64,000 nt of DNA from Prinia subflava (Eukaryota > Chordata > Aves > Passeriformes > Cisticolidae): contig NC_086283.1 in assembly GCF_021018805.1 (NCBI RefSeq), positions 15,761,162 to 15,825,161 of the forward strand, read 5' to 3'. Each line of letters opens with the position of its first letter. Within the stretch, counting starts at the first letter, position 1. Below are positions 63,021-64,000 of the stretch, piece by piece. The notes beneath the pieces were generated by a model, which worked only from the letters and a program-made list of their open reading frames with translations, had not been told where the DNA came from and made no database searches. Position numbers and translations under genes: made by a program.

Positions 63021-64000
63021 TTTACATATAGGCTACTTATCACAATTTAAACTTTCCCTCTGACAGTGATTCATATAAACCTTGTGTGCTCTGTGGCCAA
63101 ACTGGGAAGCTCAGTAAGCTCTGAGCATTATCAGATTCTCATGTTTCAAAGGAAAATATATGGATTATGATTAAATTGAAGCTGCTGTTCCTGTTTCCTG
63201 TTGTATCACCTTAATATTGCTCAGTCCAAGAGCATCTCCCACTGTGACCCACATGGAGCCTCTCTGTCTGACCATATCTACTCTTCACATGAATCTGACT
63301 GCAGCAGGGGAGGAGGGAAATGGGAGGAGAAGGACAGGACACCCAGCATCTCTCTGCTCTTAGGCATGCCAAGGCAAGATTTTTTTTGATGAGTCCTAAT
63401 CATTCTGATTTATAATTCAGATCTGGTTTTGTGTCTGAAAGTGTATCCTAACCTGCTCAAGCAGGCTTACCAAGCAAGCCAACATCACATGCATATGTCT
63501 TGGGGAAGGCAACGATACTGCCAACCACAGGAGTGCACAGGAGCCCATTCCATCAAATTCTCATTCAGGTCCCTTAAAAATCATTCTCCATCTTTATGTA
63601 ATACCCTTCTTCCTACTGAGAGACTGCTGTGAGAGGTTTTGAAGACCGTAGGGGTCCAGGGATTGCCCACAGGATTTTTGATTAGCTCCCATAAGTTAAT
63701 CATGAATCATGATTGCTTCAACCCACACTTACCTATTCCTGTCAGAGCTACTCTTAAGCAGCAGTTTTGTGCTTTTCTAGCTTCTCACAGAACTGAACTG
63801 TTATCAGGGAGACATACAGTCCTTAACAGACACTCTTATCAAATGGGTGACCCTTATTTTGGTACCACAGCAAATGCATTCACTACACAGCTTCTTCCCA
63901 AGCTGTGTTCCATCGGAGTGCTGGCCCGTTGGGTAATTAGACAGCGTGGATCAGTCAACATATATTAAATGGTTTTCCATGCATTTCTCTCTCTTCTCCC
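63021..64000. other. Non-coding DNA, no gene seen
   Basis: Frames of 62-109 codons on the + strand (63201-63968) are not recognised. Nothing else identified up to the window edge. Confidence 0.5.

Noticed and set aside
1..64000. Endogenous retrovirus, CRISPR array, rRNA or bacterial operon
   Set aside because: No LTR pair, primer-binding site, gag/pol/env-like frame, spaced repeats, rRNA core sequence or ribosome-binding-site organisation was seen.

Overview
This 64 kb window is vertebrate nuclear DNA, most likely from a bird. The clearest evidence is CR1 LINE sequence: a 3' end finishing in the typical ATTCTATGATT-type terminus (about 9349-9688, + strand), a short antisense 3' end (about 41021-41085) and an internal reverse-transcriptase fragment (about 56660-57090, - strand). 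Recognisable interspersed repeats are sparse, I see no Alu, B1 or mammalian L1 sequence, and A/T-rich DNA with GTTTGG/CCAAAC-type simple tracts is common. This fits an avian genome better than a mammalian one. CR1 also occurs in turtles and crocodilians, so the class is inferred and the species is not determined.

No protein-coding gene was recognised. The longest uninterrupted frame (176 codons, 9131-9661, - strand) is an antisense reading through the CR1 element. The other open frames are short, often run through homopolymers, and resemble no family I know. Short exons of a spliced gene cannot be excluded by reading alone, so the window could be intergenic or lie within a long intron. No rRNA or tRNA gene, CRISPR array, intact retrovirus or bacterial-type operon was seen.

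Layout. 1-9.3 kb: A/T-rich DNA with several poly(T) or poly(A) runs, a perfect 24-bp palindrome at 1033-1056, a G-free A/C tract at 3533-3723, a probable MIR remnant near 5371-5430 and a 42-nt T run at 7655-7696. 9.3-9.8 kb: CR1 3' end followed by an 11-bp tandem repeat. 9.8-23.3 kb: mostly featureless, with a trinucleotide-like tract near 10.04-10.13 kb and a short hairpin at 16062-16087. 23.33-23.76 kb: CpG-enriched candidate conserved element. 23.8-43.8 kb: mostly unique sequence with small tandem duplications and the short antisense CR1. 43.83-44.18 kb: second CpG-enriched candidate element. 49.0-50.1 kb: a strong inverted repeat (20-bp perfect arms, 7-nt loop), then a candidate enhancer-like block with several TAATTA/ATTAA cores. 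56.6-57.7 kb: antisense CR1 reverse-transcriptase remnant, then a cluster of TTATTCYRGAA-like repeats. 58.8-63.0 kb: two more candidate conserved blocks and a probable MIR remnant near 60.33-60.40 kb.

Overall it looks like a gene-poor stretch whose functional content, if any, would be regulatory or RNA. The enhancer candidates are inferences from base composition and motif density; a multi-species alignment would decide them.
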